From NCBI RefSeq assembly GCF_900101905.1, contig NZ_FNAJ01000002.1, positions 186,001-250,000 of the forward strand: a stretch of 64,000 nucleotides of DNA. Reading direction: 5' to 3'. This stretch comes from Myxococcus virescens (GTDB lineage Bacteria; Myxococcota; Myxococcia; Myxococcales; Myxococcaceae). A program made the position numbers and the translations under genes. Positions 42,488 through 53,416 of this stretch are shown here, piece after piece. The notes beneath the pieces were generated by a model. The model saw nothing but the letters and a program-made list of their open reading frames with translations. It had not been told where the DNA came from and did no database searches. Position 1 is the stretch's first letter. Every line of letters starts with the position of its first letter.

Positions 42488-44152
42488 ATGCGCAACCGCT
42501 CGCCGTGGTCCACGGCCCTCTGCTCCGCTGCCCTGCTGTCCTTGTTGGCCTGCAATGGGAAGGGGGAGCTCACCCAGGAAAGTGGCTCGCCTCCGGGCTC
42601 CAGCGAGACGCCGTCGACGGGCACCCCGTCCGTTCCTGGCACGCCTCCCACCCACGATGACGACGACACGACGAGCCCTGGAACGTCGGAGCCTCCGCCC
42701 GTCATCGTCGACATCCCGGATCCGCCGACTCAGCCCGAGCCCCAACCCCAGCCAGAACCGGAGCCTCCGCCTGAACCCGCGCCCCAGTACTCGCGCATCC
42801 TCTGGGTGGCGCCCAACGGCAGTGACAGTGCTTCCGCCACGGAGGCGGCGCCGCTGCGGACGGTGACGCGCGCGCTGGCGTTGGTGCGGCCGGGCGAGGC
42901 CATCTACCTGAAGACGGGCACCTACGCCGAGCGCCTCAAGCTGGAGGAGAAGGGGGGCTCGGCGTCCAACCTGCTCACGCTGCGGGCCGCGCCGGGCGCG
43001 ACGCCGGTGCTGAAGCCGTCCGGCAGCGGCTCCGCCATGGTGGACGTGCGCGGTGCGTACTGGAGCATCGAGGGGCTCACCATAGACGCGGCGGGCACTG
43101 CCTCCTTCGCGGTGCTGTTCCGCGGCGTGGGTTCCCACCACGGCGTGCTGCGCGGCTCCACGCTGAAGAACGGCACCGCGGGCGCGGGCGTCAACGTGTG
43201 CGAGAAGGCCAGTGATGTCCTCATCGAGGGGAACACCATCTCCCACTTCAACCGCAACGGAGATGACAGCCACGGCGTCATCGTCCAGACGACGGCGCGC
43301 AACGTGGTGGTGCGTGGCAACGACATCCACCACAACTCCGGGGACGCGGTGCAGTGCATCGGCCCGGAGGGCGGCGCCACCATCTCCGGCACGCCCTTCG
43401 ACAACCTCCTGGTGGAGGACAACGAGCTGCACGAGAACCGGGAGAATGGCGTCGACGTGAAGACGTGCACCCGCGTCACGCTGCGCGGCAACATCATCTG
43501 GGGCCACAAGACGTCATCCACTTCGCGCGGCGAGGGCGTGGTGGTGCACCTGTCCGCGAAGGACGTCACCCTGGAGGACAACGTCTTCTACAACAACGGC
43601 CGCGCCATCAGCATCGGCGGGGTGCGCCAGGGCTCGCCGCCCACCAACATCGTCATCCGCCGCAACCTGGTGCGGGACGGCCTGGGCGGCGGTGAGGAGG
43701 GCAGCGGCATCCGCGTGGACACGACGTCGAACGTGAAGGTCCATCACAACACCGTCTGGAACATGCCCGGGCCGTGCCTCACCTTCGGCCATGGCGACAC
43801 CGGGGCCAGCGCCAGCCTGGATGTGCGCAACAACGTCTTCTCCGGCTGTGGGGTGGCGGTGCGCGGCGGCCCCGGGCGCTCAGGGGCGGTGGTGGACGCC
43901 AACCTCTACTTCCGCAATTCGGGCTCGGCCCTCTTCCGGCTGAACGGCGTGGACATGGGCTTCTCGCAGTGGTGCTCGCAGAGCGGGCTGGACGGCCGCT
44001 CCCAGGAGAAGGCCCCTGGCTTCGTCAACATCGACACCGGGGACTTCCGCCTGGGGGCGGGTTCCCCCGCCCTCAACGCGGGGCTGTCGCTGGGGTTGAC
44101 CTGGTGCGGACCGGGCCCGGACCAGGGCGCTTTCGAGTCGGACTGCCCCTGA
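42488..44152 (+). CDS. Secreted right-handed beta-helix lipoprotein
   Basis: 554 residues. Signal peptide with lipobox LLAC, then a disordered Ser/Thr/Pro/Glu-rich linker, then a parallel beta-helix region from about 105 (LWVAPNGSDSASATEAAPLRTVTRALALVRPGEAIYLKTG) with repeats of short strands (VLIEGNTISHFNRNGDDSHG, NVVVRGNDIHHNSGDA, NLLVEDNELHENREN, VTLRGNIIWGHK, VTLEDNVFYNNG, NIVIRRNLVRDG). Such proteins include polysaccharide lyases and adhesins. No lyase catalytic set was checked, so enzyme activity is undecided. Confidence 0.85.
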   Translation: MRNRSPWSTALCSAALLSLLACNGKGELTQESGSPPGSSETPSTGTPSVPGTPPTHDDDDTTSPGTSEPPPVIVDIPDPPTQPEPQPQPEPEPPPEPAPQYSRILWVAPNGSDSASATEAAPLRTVTRALALVRPGEAIYLKTGTYAERLKLEEKGGSASNLLTLRAAPGATPVLKPSGSGSAMVDVRGAYWSIEGLTIDAAGTASFAVLFRGVGSHHGVLRGSTLKNGTAGAGVNVCEKASDVLIEGNTISHFNRNGDDSHGVIVQTTARNVVVRGNDIHHNSGDAVQCIGPEGGATISGTPFDNLLVEDNELHENRENGVDVKTCTRVTLRGNIIWGHKTSSTSRGEGVVVHLSAKDVTLEDNVFYNNGRAISIGGVRQGSPPTNIVIRRNLVRDGLGGGEEGSGIRVDTTSNVKVHHNTVWNMPGPCLTFGHGDTGASASLDVRNNVFSGCGVAVRGGPGRSGAVVDANLYFRNSGSALFRLNGVDMGFSQWCSQSGLDGRSQEKAPGFVNIDTGDFRLGAGSPALNAGLSLGLTWCGPGPDQGAFESDCP

Positions 44153-44170
44153 GCCCTCAGGGCGTGTAGA

Positions 44171-46178
44171 GTGGGGGCCCCTTCTGCCCTGGACCCCACT
44201 CTCCACGTGCCGTCCTCGCTGGAATTCGTATCAGGCATCTCCCTGGTGCCCTCGGACTCACCCGCGCGGGAGCTGCTGGCCGCGGCCGCCGCGCGTGCGG
44301 GTCTACGGGTGGTGGGCGGTCTCGAAGAGGCCTCCCTGGCGCTGGTGGACCTCACCGCGCCGGGAGGGCTCGCCGCGGGGCAGGCCCTGGTGGACGCCGC
44401 CCTCGCCGCCCACCTCACGTTGGTGGTGCTGGTGGCACCGGGCGAACGCCACTTCGCCGAGGCGCAGTCCTTCAAGCCGGCGGACGTCCTCACCGTGCCG
44501 GTGGCCATGCACGAGCTGGCCTGGCGGCTCCAGTGCGCCGCCGAGCGCCACGTGGAGCGCGAGGAACAGGCGCGCAGCCAGGAGGACCTGGCGCTCCTGC
44601 TGGAGCTGACGGCGGACTACGCGGAGACGTCGGACGTGGAGGCGCTGCTGCACGGCGTCACCCGGCGGCTGGCGGAGAAGCTGGACATCGCGCGCGCCAC
44701 GCTGGTGATGCTGGGGCGCAGCGCGGATGAGGGCATCATCGTCGCCGCCAGCGACGACCCCACGCTCAAGGACCTGCGCATCGACCTGTCGCGCTACCCC
44801 GAGATTCGCGAGGTGATGCGAACGGGCAAGCCGGTGGTGATGCAGGAGGCCTCCACCCACCCGCTGTTGGGGGACGTGGAGCGGCGCGCGGTGGCCGCCC
44901 GGGGCATCCACGCCATCGCCGCGCTGCCGTTGCCCATCCGCGGGCAGGTGCGCGGCGTGCTGCTGCTGCGCGCGGCGGGACGGCGGCGCACCTTCACGCC
45001 GCGGGAGATCGACTTCCTCACCACCGTGGCGCACGCCACCGCGGTGGCCCTGCGCAACGCGTCCGTGCTCCAGTCCGTGCGCGGGCAGACGGAGGCGGAG
45101 AAGACGGCCCGTCTGGCCGCGGAGGAGCAGGCGGCCTCGTTCAAGCCGTACCAGCTCTTCTTCGCGCACGTCAGTGAAGGCGTGGCCATCCTCGACGACA
45201 AGGCCTGCGTGCTGTCGCTGAATCCGTCCGGCGCGGCCATGCTGGACGTGGATGCGCCGGACGCGCGGGGCCGTCACCTGCACCATGTGACTCAGCCGGT
45301 GGATGAGAACGTGCTGATGGAACTGGTGACCACCGCCGCGCGCGGCGAGGCCCGCTCCGGCGCGGACGTGCAGGTGTGCACCCGCACGGGACGCCGCCTG
45401 ACGCTGTCCATGTCCGCGGCGCCGCTGCGCGACGAGGAGGCGGCCACCATCCTCTCCTTCCGCGACGTCACGGACGCGCGAAGGCTGGAGGACGAGCTGC
45501 TCCAGACGAAGGACTTCCTGGAGCGGCTCATCGACTCGTCGGTGGACGCCATCATCGCGGCGGACCTGAAGGGGCGCATCATCCTCTTCAACAAGGGCGC
45601 GGAGGCGCTGTGCGGCTACACCGCGCAGGAGGCTCTGGGCGGCGGCCTCTCCGTGCACCAGCTCTATCCGCCGGGCGTGGCGAAGCGGGTGATGGCCATG
45701 ATTCGGGCGCCCGAGCACGGCGGCAAGGGCCGGCTTTCCCTCATCCGGGAGGAACTGGTGCATCGCTCCGGTGAGAGGGTGCCGGTGAACATGACGGCCT
45801 CCATCGTCTATGAAGGGGGCCGTGAGGTGTTCAGCGTGGGCATCTTCACGGACATGCGCGCGCGCATGCAGCTGGAGCGCAAGCTGTCCGACGTGGAGAC
45901 GCGGCTGGAGGAGAGCGAGAAGAGCGCGGTCATCGTCGCGCTCGCGGGCACCGCCGCGCACGAGCTGAACCAGCCGCTCACCTCGGTGATGGGCTATGCC
46001 GAGCTGCTGAAGCGGAAGCTGAAGGAAGACGACTTCGCCTGGAAGCCGGTGGACATCATCTACCGCGAGGCGGAGCGCATGGCGGAAATCGTCCGGAAGA
46101 TTGGCAAGATTACCCGCTACGAAACGAAGTCCTACATGGGGGCGCAACAGATTCTCGACCTGGACAAGGCCACCTCCC

Positions 46179-46189
<11 letters not shown>
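44171..46189 (+). CDS. GAF-PAS-PAS histidine-kinase-like protein lacking an ATPase domain
   Basis: 672 residues. A degenerate receiver-like region about 20-120 is followed by a GAF domain about 145-300, two PAS domains about 325-440 and 450-560, and a HisKA dimerisation helix with His597 in AHELNQPLTSVMGYAELL. The protein ends about 75 residues later without the N, G1, F or G2 boxes, so it cannot bind ATP itself. GTG at 44171 is used; a GTG at 44207 is an alternative start. Its end overlaps the next gene, a complete kinase, by 11 bp, so hetero-dimerisation or cross-phosphorylation is likely. Confidence 0.85.
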
Positions 46190-48095
<1,906 letters not shown>

Positions 48096-48103
48096 GCCCG
48101 CGC

Positions 48104-49219
48104 TCAGTCCCGCATGTAGTGGCAGGTGTAGCCGCCCGGGTTCTTCACCAGGTAGTCCTGGTGATAGTCCTCGGCGGGGGTGAAGGCGCCCGCGGGCACA
48201 ATCTGCGTGACGACGGGCCGGGGCCACTTCTTGGAGGCATCCACCCGCGCCTTCACCTGCTCGGCGACGCGCTTCTGGGCGTCGGACAGGTAGAAGATGG
48301 CGGAGCGGTACTGCGTGCCCACGTCATTGCCCTGACGGTTGAGCGTCGTCGGGTCGTGCATGCGGAAGAACCCCTGCTCCAGCAGCGTCTCGTACGTCAG
48401 CCGGGTGGGGTCGAACACGACGCGCACGGCTTCGGCGTGCCCCGTCTTGCCGGAGCTCACGTCGTGATACGTGGGATTGCGGAAGGCGCTGGAGCCGCCC
48501 GTGTAGCCCACCTCCGTCTGGACGACGCCGGGAATCTTGCGCAGCAGGTCCTCCATGCCCCAGAAGCACCCACCCGCCAGCAGCGCTGTCTCCGTGAAGG
48601 GCGAGGCGTCCTGGCGCTTCGTGGCGGCGGCCGGAGCGGGGCGGCCGAAGAGTGGCAGCCAGGCCCCATAACCCTCCTTCGCCAGGTCATTCACCGCGAC
48701 GAAGCGCAGGGCCGCGGAGTTGATGCAGTAGCGCGTCTTCGCGGGCGCGGGGCCGTCTCCGAAGAGGTGGCCCAGGTGTGAGCCCGCGGCCTTCGAGCGC
48801 ACCTCCACACGCTCCATGCCCTGTGTGCTGTCCCGCTTCTCGACGACGCGAGCGCTGTCCACCGGGCGAGTGAAGCTGGGCCAGCCGGTGCCGGAGTCGA
48901 ACTTGTCGCGCGAGGAGAAGAGGGGCTCGCCGCTCACCACGTCGACGTAGAGGCCCTCGTCGTGGTGGTTCCACAGGGGATTGCGGAAGGCGGGCTCCGT
49001 GGCGCCCTTCTGCGTCACCTCATAGGCCAGCGGGGACAAGGTGCGCCGCAAGTCGGCGTCCGAGGGCTTCTCGTAGCGGCGGGTGTCCTGGATGGTGGGG
49101 CCTGGCGCGGTGGGCGCGGCCCCGCGGGCCTCGGTGCACGCGGACAGCACGGCGAGCGCGGCAAGGGCCAGGGGCATGAGCCGACGGGCCAGGGACGAGG
49201 ACGTGGAGGCGGTGGGCAT
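48104..49219 (-). CDS. MsrB-MsrA bifunctional methionine sulfoxide reductase lipoprotein
   Basis: 371 residues from ATG 49219. A lipoprotein signal (AALAVLSAC) leads to an MsrB domain about 60-190 ([29 protein letters not shown], catalytic Cys in [11 protein letters not shown]) and an MsrA domain about 205-370 ([20 protein letters not shown], catalytic Cys; [24 protein letters not shown]). It repairs oxidised Met (S and R forms) on envelope proteins. The order MsrB then MsrA is opposite to PilB-type fusions, and the MsrB zinc Cys pairs are not visible. Confidence 0.92.
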   Translation of the reverse strand: MPTASTSSSLARRLMPLALAALAVLSACTEARGAAPTAPGPTIQDTRRYEKPSDADLRRTLSPLAYEVTQKGATEPAFRNPLWNHHDEGLYVDVVSGEPLFSSRDKFDSGTGWPSFTRPVDSARVVEKRDSTQGMERVEVRSKAAGSHLGHLFGDGPAPAKTRYCINSAALRFVAVNDLAKEGYGAWLPLFGRPAPAAATKRQDASPFTETALLAGGCFWGMEDLLRKIPGVVQTEVGYTGGSSAFRNPTYHDVSSGKTGHAEAVRVVFDPTRLTYETLLEQGFFRMHDPTTLNRQGNDVGTQYRSAIFYLSDAQKRVAEQVKARVDASKKWPRPVVTQIVPAGAFTPAEDYHQDYLVKNPGGYTCHYMRD

Positions 49220-49351
49220 GGACGCGGTCTCCGGAAGTTCCCGCGAGCGCGGGTGCTTCTGTGTGTACGCGCGAGGCCCCCAGGTGGTTTCAGAGGCGGT
49301 GACACCGGGCCTCGGCCCGCCGGGCATGCAGGCGGGCGTCCCGGCGCATCG

Positions 49352-50242
49352 TCACGACTCGCCGCTGGCCTTGTCCTCGTCGTCCAGCTCGCGGGTGAAC
49401 TCCTCGTTCGTGAGCAGGCCCTTGCGCGCCATGATGCGCATCAGCGCCCAGAACTTCCGCTCCAGCTCCTCGACGCGGTCGGGGTCTTCTCGCGCTTGTC
49501 CGAAGAGGTAGTCCAAGTCGTCCAGCACGCCGCCCGTGTTCGCCACCGCGGCCTTGGGCTTCGCGGCGCCGCCCTGTCCGCGCTTCTGCCTGCTCTGCTC
49601 CTCGCGGGCGCGAATCAGCTCCGCCAGGGACGTGCGCTGCGTCGCCTCGCCGGGCGGCAGCTCCTCGCCGATGATGACCTCCTCGTCGTCATCCTCTTCG
49701 GACGGCGGCGCCGTGGGGCGTGTCACCGGCGGCGCGGCCTGCACCGGCTTCGCGGCGGGCCTCGCGGGCGCGGGGCGGCTGGCGGAGGGCGAGGCCACCG
49801 GCACCTTGTGGTAGTAGCGGAGGATGGCGCCGCGCACGGTGGACAGCGGCGCCACGCGCGGGCTGACCTTGAGGCCGGTGGTGAACTCAATCTCCTCCAC
49901 CGCCGTCACGTTGAGCGGATCGCTCATCGCCACCACGAGCTGTTTGCGCCCGCCTGTGCTCTCCAGTGCGATGGGGAACAAGTCGTGCTGTTCGCAGAAG
50001 CGCGCGCGCAGCATGTGCACCGCCGCCCACTCCGGCGTGGTGGCCGCGAGGTCCACTCGCGGCAACCCCAGGGCCTGGCTCAGCGCGTCCGCGAGCGTGG
50101 CCTCCGTGATGGCACCCTGCGCGATGAGGGTGGCCCCCAGACGCTGTCCTGATTTCCGGTGAGCCGCGAGCCCCGCCTCGAGCTGGGCGACGCTGATCGC
50201 CCGCTGCTCCAACAGGAGCTCGCCAATGCGCTTCCTCGCCAT
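49352..50242 (-). CDS. MshEN / GspE-N domain protein
   Basis: 296 residues. Two tandem motifs at the start, KRIGELLLEQRAISVAQLEAGLAAHRKSG and QRLGATLIAQGAITEATLADALSQALG, match the MshEN pattern that binds c-di-GMP. Residues about 65-140 are the rest of a GspE N-terminal domain. The middle is an Ala/Pro-rich and acidic linker (SEEDDDEEVIIGEEL), and the C-terminus is a helical LERKFWALMRIMARKGLLTNEEF domain. There is no ATPase domain, so it is not a motor itself; it may bring c-di-GMP input to a secretion or pilus system. Confidence 0.8.
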   Translation of the reverse strand: MARKRIGELLLEQRAISVAQLEAGLAAHRKSGQRLGATLIAQGAITEATLADALSQALGLPRVDLAATTPEWAAVHMLRARFCEQHDLFPIALESTGGRKQLVVAMSDPLNVTAVEEIEFTTGLKVSPRVAPLSTVRGAILRYYHKVPVASPSASRPAPARPAAKPVQAAPPVTRPTAPPSEEDDDEEVIIGEELPPGEATQRTSLAELIRAREEQSRQKRGQGGAAKPKAAVANTGGVLDDLDYLFGQAREDPDRVEELERKFWALMRIMARKGLLTNEEFTRELDDEDKASGES

Positions 50243-50567
50243 GAATCCGGCCTTAACACGCGCGACGAAACCCAGGAAGCAAGCGCGGTGTCACATCTGG
50301 AGGCACTTGGGAATACCCCCGAAAATGCCCGCGCTGCTGCTTGGAGGACGGCCTGGCAAGAGGGGGTTCAGCGCAAAATTCCTGTGAGATTTCAGCACTT
50401 AACGGCGCTGCCCCTACCTTGACACCCCACACGCCCATTCCTAAAGTCGGCACACCGTTTTCAACATCCATTCCTGCCGCCCAACCGGGTGGACCGTCCG
50501 CTCGGGGGGACGTCAGGTCTGGAAGGTCCGCTAGAGCGGGCCAAGCTGCCTGTGGAGGCAACACTCG
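50243..50567. other. Intergenic region upstream of aglR
   Basis: 325 bp between the divergent MshEN gene and aglR. It holds a strong sigma-70-like promoter at 50419-50447 and the aglR ribosome-binding site (GGAGG near 50554). No other element recognised. Confidence 0.6.
50419..50447 (+). promoter_or_regulatory. Sigma-70-type promoter of aglRQS
   Basis: TTGACA at 50419-50424 (perfect -35), 17-bp spacer, TAAAGT at 50442-50447 (4 of 6 in the -10). It lies about 120 bp upstream of the aglR ATG, which leaves a leader of roughly 115 bases. Confidence 0.6.
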
Positions 50568-51305
50568 ATGGACCTGGCGTCTGTGACGAACCTGACCGTG
50601 CTGGCGAATGTCGGCGGCCCTCAGCGGGGCTTCTTCGAAGAAATCGCCATGCGCTGGGAGGCCGGCCAGTGGGGTATGTACCCCATCGCCGCCTGCCTCA
50701 TCGTGGCACTCGCCATCATGGTCGAGCGAAGCATCATCCTTTTCGGCAAGGCCTCCATCAACAAGGAGGCCTTCCTGCGTGGCCTGAAGAAGCACATCTA
50801 CGCGGGTGACCTGGACAAGGCCATCAACTACGTGGCCGGCCAGAAGTCCACGCCGCTGACGAACGTCATCAAGGCCGGTCTGATGAACGTTCCGAAGGGC
50901 AACGACGAGGTCCAGGCCGCGCTCGACGAGGCCAGCCTCCGCGAGACGCCGAAGATCGAGGCCCGCACCGGTTACCTCGCCATGCTCGGCAACGCGGCGA
51001 TGCTCGCCGGTCTGCTCGGAACGGTGTCCGGTCTCATCGCCTGCTTCGAGGCCGTGGCCAACGTGAACCCGGCCGACAAGGCGGCGATTCTCGCCATCGG
51101 TATCTCTGAAGCCATGAACTGCACCGGCTTCGGTCTGCTCACGGCCATCCCGGCGCTGATCTCCTTCTCCGTGCTGACGGGCCGCACGCAGAGCCTCATC
51201 AACGACATCAACGAGACCAGCGTCTCCGTCCTCAACCTCATCGTGGCCAACAAGGACAAGTTCAAGAACCTGAACGTCCCCACGGCGGCTCGCGACGAGG
51301 AGTAG
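50568..51305 (+). CDS. aglR: AglR, MotA/TolQ/ExbB-type gliding-motor channel subunit
   Basis: 245 residues. Proton-channel protein of the adventurous gliding motor (AglR with AglQ and AglS), a relative of MotA/TolQ/ExbB. Spans: YPIAACLIVALAIMVERSIIL (about 38-58), GYLAMLGNAAMLAGLLGTVSGLIACF (about 137-162), and GFGLLTAIPALISFSVLTG (about 185-205). The LLGTVSG motif is the family hallmark. ATG at 50568 with GGAGG about 15 bases upstream. Followed by aglQ after 122 bp and aglS; transcribed as one unit from 50419. Energises motion by coupling proton flow to the moving complex (known in M. xanthus). Confidence 0.93.
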   Translation: MDLASVTNLTVLANVGGPQRGFFEEIAMRWEAGQWGMYPIAACLIVALAIMVERSIILFGKASINKEAFLRGLKKHIYAGDLDKAINYVAGQKSTPLTNVIKAGLMNVPKGNDEVQAALDEASLRETPKIEARTGYLAMLGNAAMLAGLLGTVSGLIACFEAVANVNPADKAAILAIGISEAMNCTGFGLLTAIPALISFSVLTGRTQSLINDINETSVSVLNLIVANKDKFKNLNVPTAARDEE

Positions 51306-51427
51306 GAAGTCCTTCGGGAACCCGGAGTCCGGGCGCGCTGTCCTGTCCCCACGGATGTGGGGACGCGCGGCGCGCTTCCATCAGTCTCACCGACGCTCAC
51401 TGAGCGCGGCCGAAGGAGAAGAACGCC

Positions 51428-51916
51428 ATGGCCGGCGGAATGGACACAGGTGGAGGCAAAGGCGGCAAGAAGTCGCTCGACACCTCTATCAACCTCACGG
51501 CATTCATCGACCTGATGGCGGTGACCATCAGCTTCCTCATCCTGACGGCGGTCTGGACCCAGATTGGCCGGCTCCAGGTTTCGCAGGCGGGTGGCCCCTC
51601 CACGGAGGAGGAGCAGCAGCAGGAAGAGCAGACCAAGACGGTCCAGCTCAACCTGCTCATCACGCCCACGGAGCTGCGGCTGTCCGCGGACCAGAGCGCC
51701 TTCGATCCGATTCCCCTCACCAAGGATGCGAAGGGCAAGACGGACCTGTCCAAGCTGGTGGCGCGCTTCAAGGAACTGAAGGCGCAGCTGCCGGACCAGT
51801 CCGCCATCACCCTGCAACCTGAAGACAAGGTCCGCTACGAGGACCTGGTCCGCATCATTGACGAGTGCATCGGCGCTGGGCTGCCCCAGGTGTCGGTGTC
51901 CGCGGCGATGGGCTAG
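51428..51916 (+). CDS. aglQ: AglQ, ExbD/TolR-like gliding-motor subunit
   Basis: 162 residues, TolR/ExbD-type partner of AglR. One N-terminal transmembrane helix (LTAFIDLMAVTISFLILTAVW) contains Asp28, the channel acid whose exchange is reported to inactivate the motor in M. xanthus. The rest (about 45-162) is a periplasmic domain with the ExbD fold (VQLNLLITPTELRLSADQSAF, ALITLQPEDKVRYEDLVRIIDECIGAGLPQVSVSA). The Asp28 numbering fits this start exactly, supporting the ATG at 51428. Confidence 0.93.
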   Translation: MAGGMDTGGGKGGKKSLDTSINLTAFIDLMAVTISFLILTAVWTQIGRLQVSQAGGPSTEEEQQQEEQTKTVQLNLLITPTELRLSADQSAFDPIPLTKDAKGKTDLSKLVARFKELKAQLPDQSAITLQPEDKVRYEDLVRIIDECIGAGLPQVSVSAAMG

Positions 51917-51941
51917 CCGCCCAAGGAGCTCACGACACGTC

Positions 51942-52526
51942 ATGGCCATTCAGGTTCCAGGCAAGCGATACGGCAAGCGGCTCCAGCACTCCAAGGTGTT
52001 CGGGCACGGCGGGACCGCGAAGAAGAGCGGTTACTCCGACCTTCTCATCACCCCGCTGGTCGACATGTTCATCATCATCGTGCTCTTCCTCATCGCGAAC
52101 TTCTCCGCGACGGGTGAGGTGCTGATGATGACCAAGGACATCGAGCTTCCCGAGGCGGTCAACGTCAAGGAAGTGGAGATGCACCCGGTGGTGATGGTCT
52201 CCGGTGATCAGATCAGCGTCTCCGGCACCATCATTGGCCGCGTGGAGGACTTCACCAAGGACGAGTACCTCAACATCCCGTCGCTGGAGGAGAAGCTCCG
52301 CGACATGAAGAAGCAGTACGAGGACCTCCACTCCATGGCGCAGGACACGGCCAACACCTTCAAGGGCGACATCAACATCCAGGCCCACAAGGACGTGGAG
52401 TACTCCATCATCAAGCGGGTGATGTTCAGCTGCGCCACGGCGGGCTACAACAACATCAACTTCGCGGTGATTACGGCGGGCGATGCCGAGGCGGTGAAGG
52501 CCGCCAGCACCAAGGCCACCCCGTAG
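51942..52526 (+). CDS. aglS: AglS, second ExbD/TolR-like gliding-motor subunit
   Basis: 194 residues. A cytoplasmic basic N-terminus (about 30 residues) precedes a single helix (LLITPLVDMFIIIVLFLIANF) with Asp41 at the ExbD/TolR acid position. Periplasmic domain about 65-194. ATG at 51942 follows aglQ by 25 bp. With AglR and AglQ it completes the gliding motor. A rho-independent terminator at 52558-52594 follows the gene. Confidence 0.92.
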   Translation: MAIQVPGKRYGKRLQHSKVFGHGGTAKKSGYSDLLITPLVDMFIIIVLFLIANFSATGEVLMMTKDIELPEAVNVKEVEMHPVVMVSGDQISVSGTIIGRVEDFTKDEYLNIPSLEEKLRDMKKQYEDLHSMAQDTANTFKGDINIQAHKDVEYSIIKRVMFSCATAGYNNINFAVITAGDAEAVKAASTKATP

Positions 52527-52557
52527 CTTCCAGGTGATTGGGCCTTGGGGCCCCGCG

Positions 52558-52594
52558 ACGCCCTGGTCCTCGTGGCCAGGGCGTTTTCGTTTTT
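52558..52594 (+). terminator. Rho-independent terminator of aglRQS
   Basis: Stem CGCCCTGG / CCAGGGCG (52559-52566 and 52576-52583, extended by an A-T pair), 9-base loop, then TTTTCGTTTTT. Good fit to an intrinsic terminator, 31 bp after the aglS stop. Confidence 0.85.
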
Positions 52595-52612
52595 GAAGAA
52601 GGACGCGTCTTC

Positions 52613-53272
52613 ATGCTGCTTCGTGCCGTCATCTTCGACCTCGATGGAACCCTGGTGGACTCGCTGGGGGACATCGCCGATGCGACGAACCACGCGCTGG
52701 CCCACCACGGTCTGCCCACCCATCCGGAGTCCGCGTACCTGCGCTTCGTGGGCAGCGGTGTCCGGGAGTTGATTCGCCGGGCGGTGCCTTCAGGGCAGGA
52801 CGCGCTCATCGAGCCGGTGCTGGCCTCCTACAAGGCCTACTACGACGGCCACCTCTTCGACCGCACCGCGCACTACCCGGGCATCCCGGAGATGCTGACC
52901 GCGCTGGCCGCCCAGGGCGCGAAGCTGGCGGTGCTCAGCAACAAGTCAGACGACTTCGTGAAGCGCCTGGTCGCACGCCTGCTGCCGCAAGCCTCCTTCG
53001 CCGCCGTGTACGGTGAGCGGCCGGAGCTGCCGCGCAAGCCGGACCCGACGGCGGCGCTGGCGTTGGCCTCGGAGCTGGGCGTACCGCCCGCGGCCTGCGG
53101 CTTCGTGGGGGACACCTCCATCGACATGGACACGGCGCGCGCGGCGGGGATGTACGGCGTGGGCGTGGCCTGGGGCTTCCGCGAGGTGGACGAGCTGAAG
53201 GCCCACGGCGCGCGCGCGGTGGCCGCCACCGCGGCGGAGTTGCTGGCGGCGCTGCGGGATGCCAGGCCTTGA
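52613..53272 (+). CDS. gph: HAD-family phosphatase, phosphoglycolate phosphatase-like
   Basis: 219 residues. Motif I DLDGTLVDS (near residue 8-16), motif II VLSNKSD, Lys in PRKPDP and motif IV GDTSIDMDTARAAG give the HAD phosphatase set; the cap domain is helical (about 20-80). Best family match is phosphoglycolate phosphatase, which clears 2-phosphoglycolate from DNA repair. Other small phosphate substrates cannot be excluded. Start ATG at 52613, right behind the aglRQS terminator. Confidence 0.85.
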   Translation: MLLRAVIFDLDGTLVDSLGDIADATNHALAHHGLPTHPESAYLRFVGSGVRELIRRAVPSGQDALIEPVLASYKAYYDGHLFDRTAHYPGIPEMLTALAAQGAKLAVLSNKSDDFVKRLVARLLPQASFAAVYGERPELPRKPDPTAALALASELGVPPAACGFVGDTSIDMDTARAAGMYGVGVAWGFREVDELKAHGARAVAATAAELLAALRDARP

Positions 53273-53416
53273 ACAGGGAGAAGGCCCGCGTGGGCGCACT
53301 CCAGTCCCGCTTCGCTGTTGAGTAGAGGGCGGCGACCCTGAGCGGTGTGTTGCTCCGGCGACCCATGTCTCCGGGCGGCCGCCATTCGAAAAACGGCTGC
53401 GTACAGTGCGGAGCCC

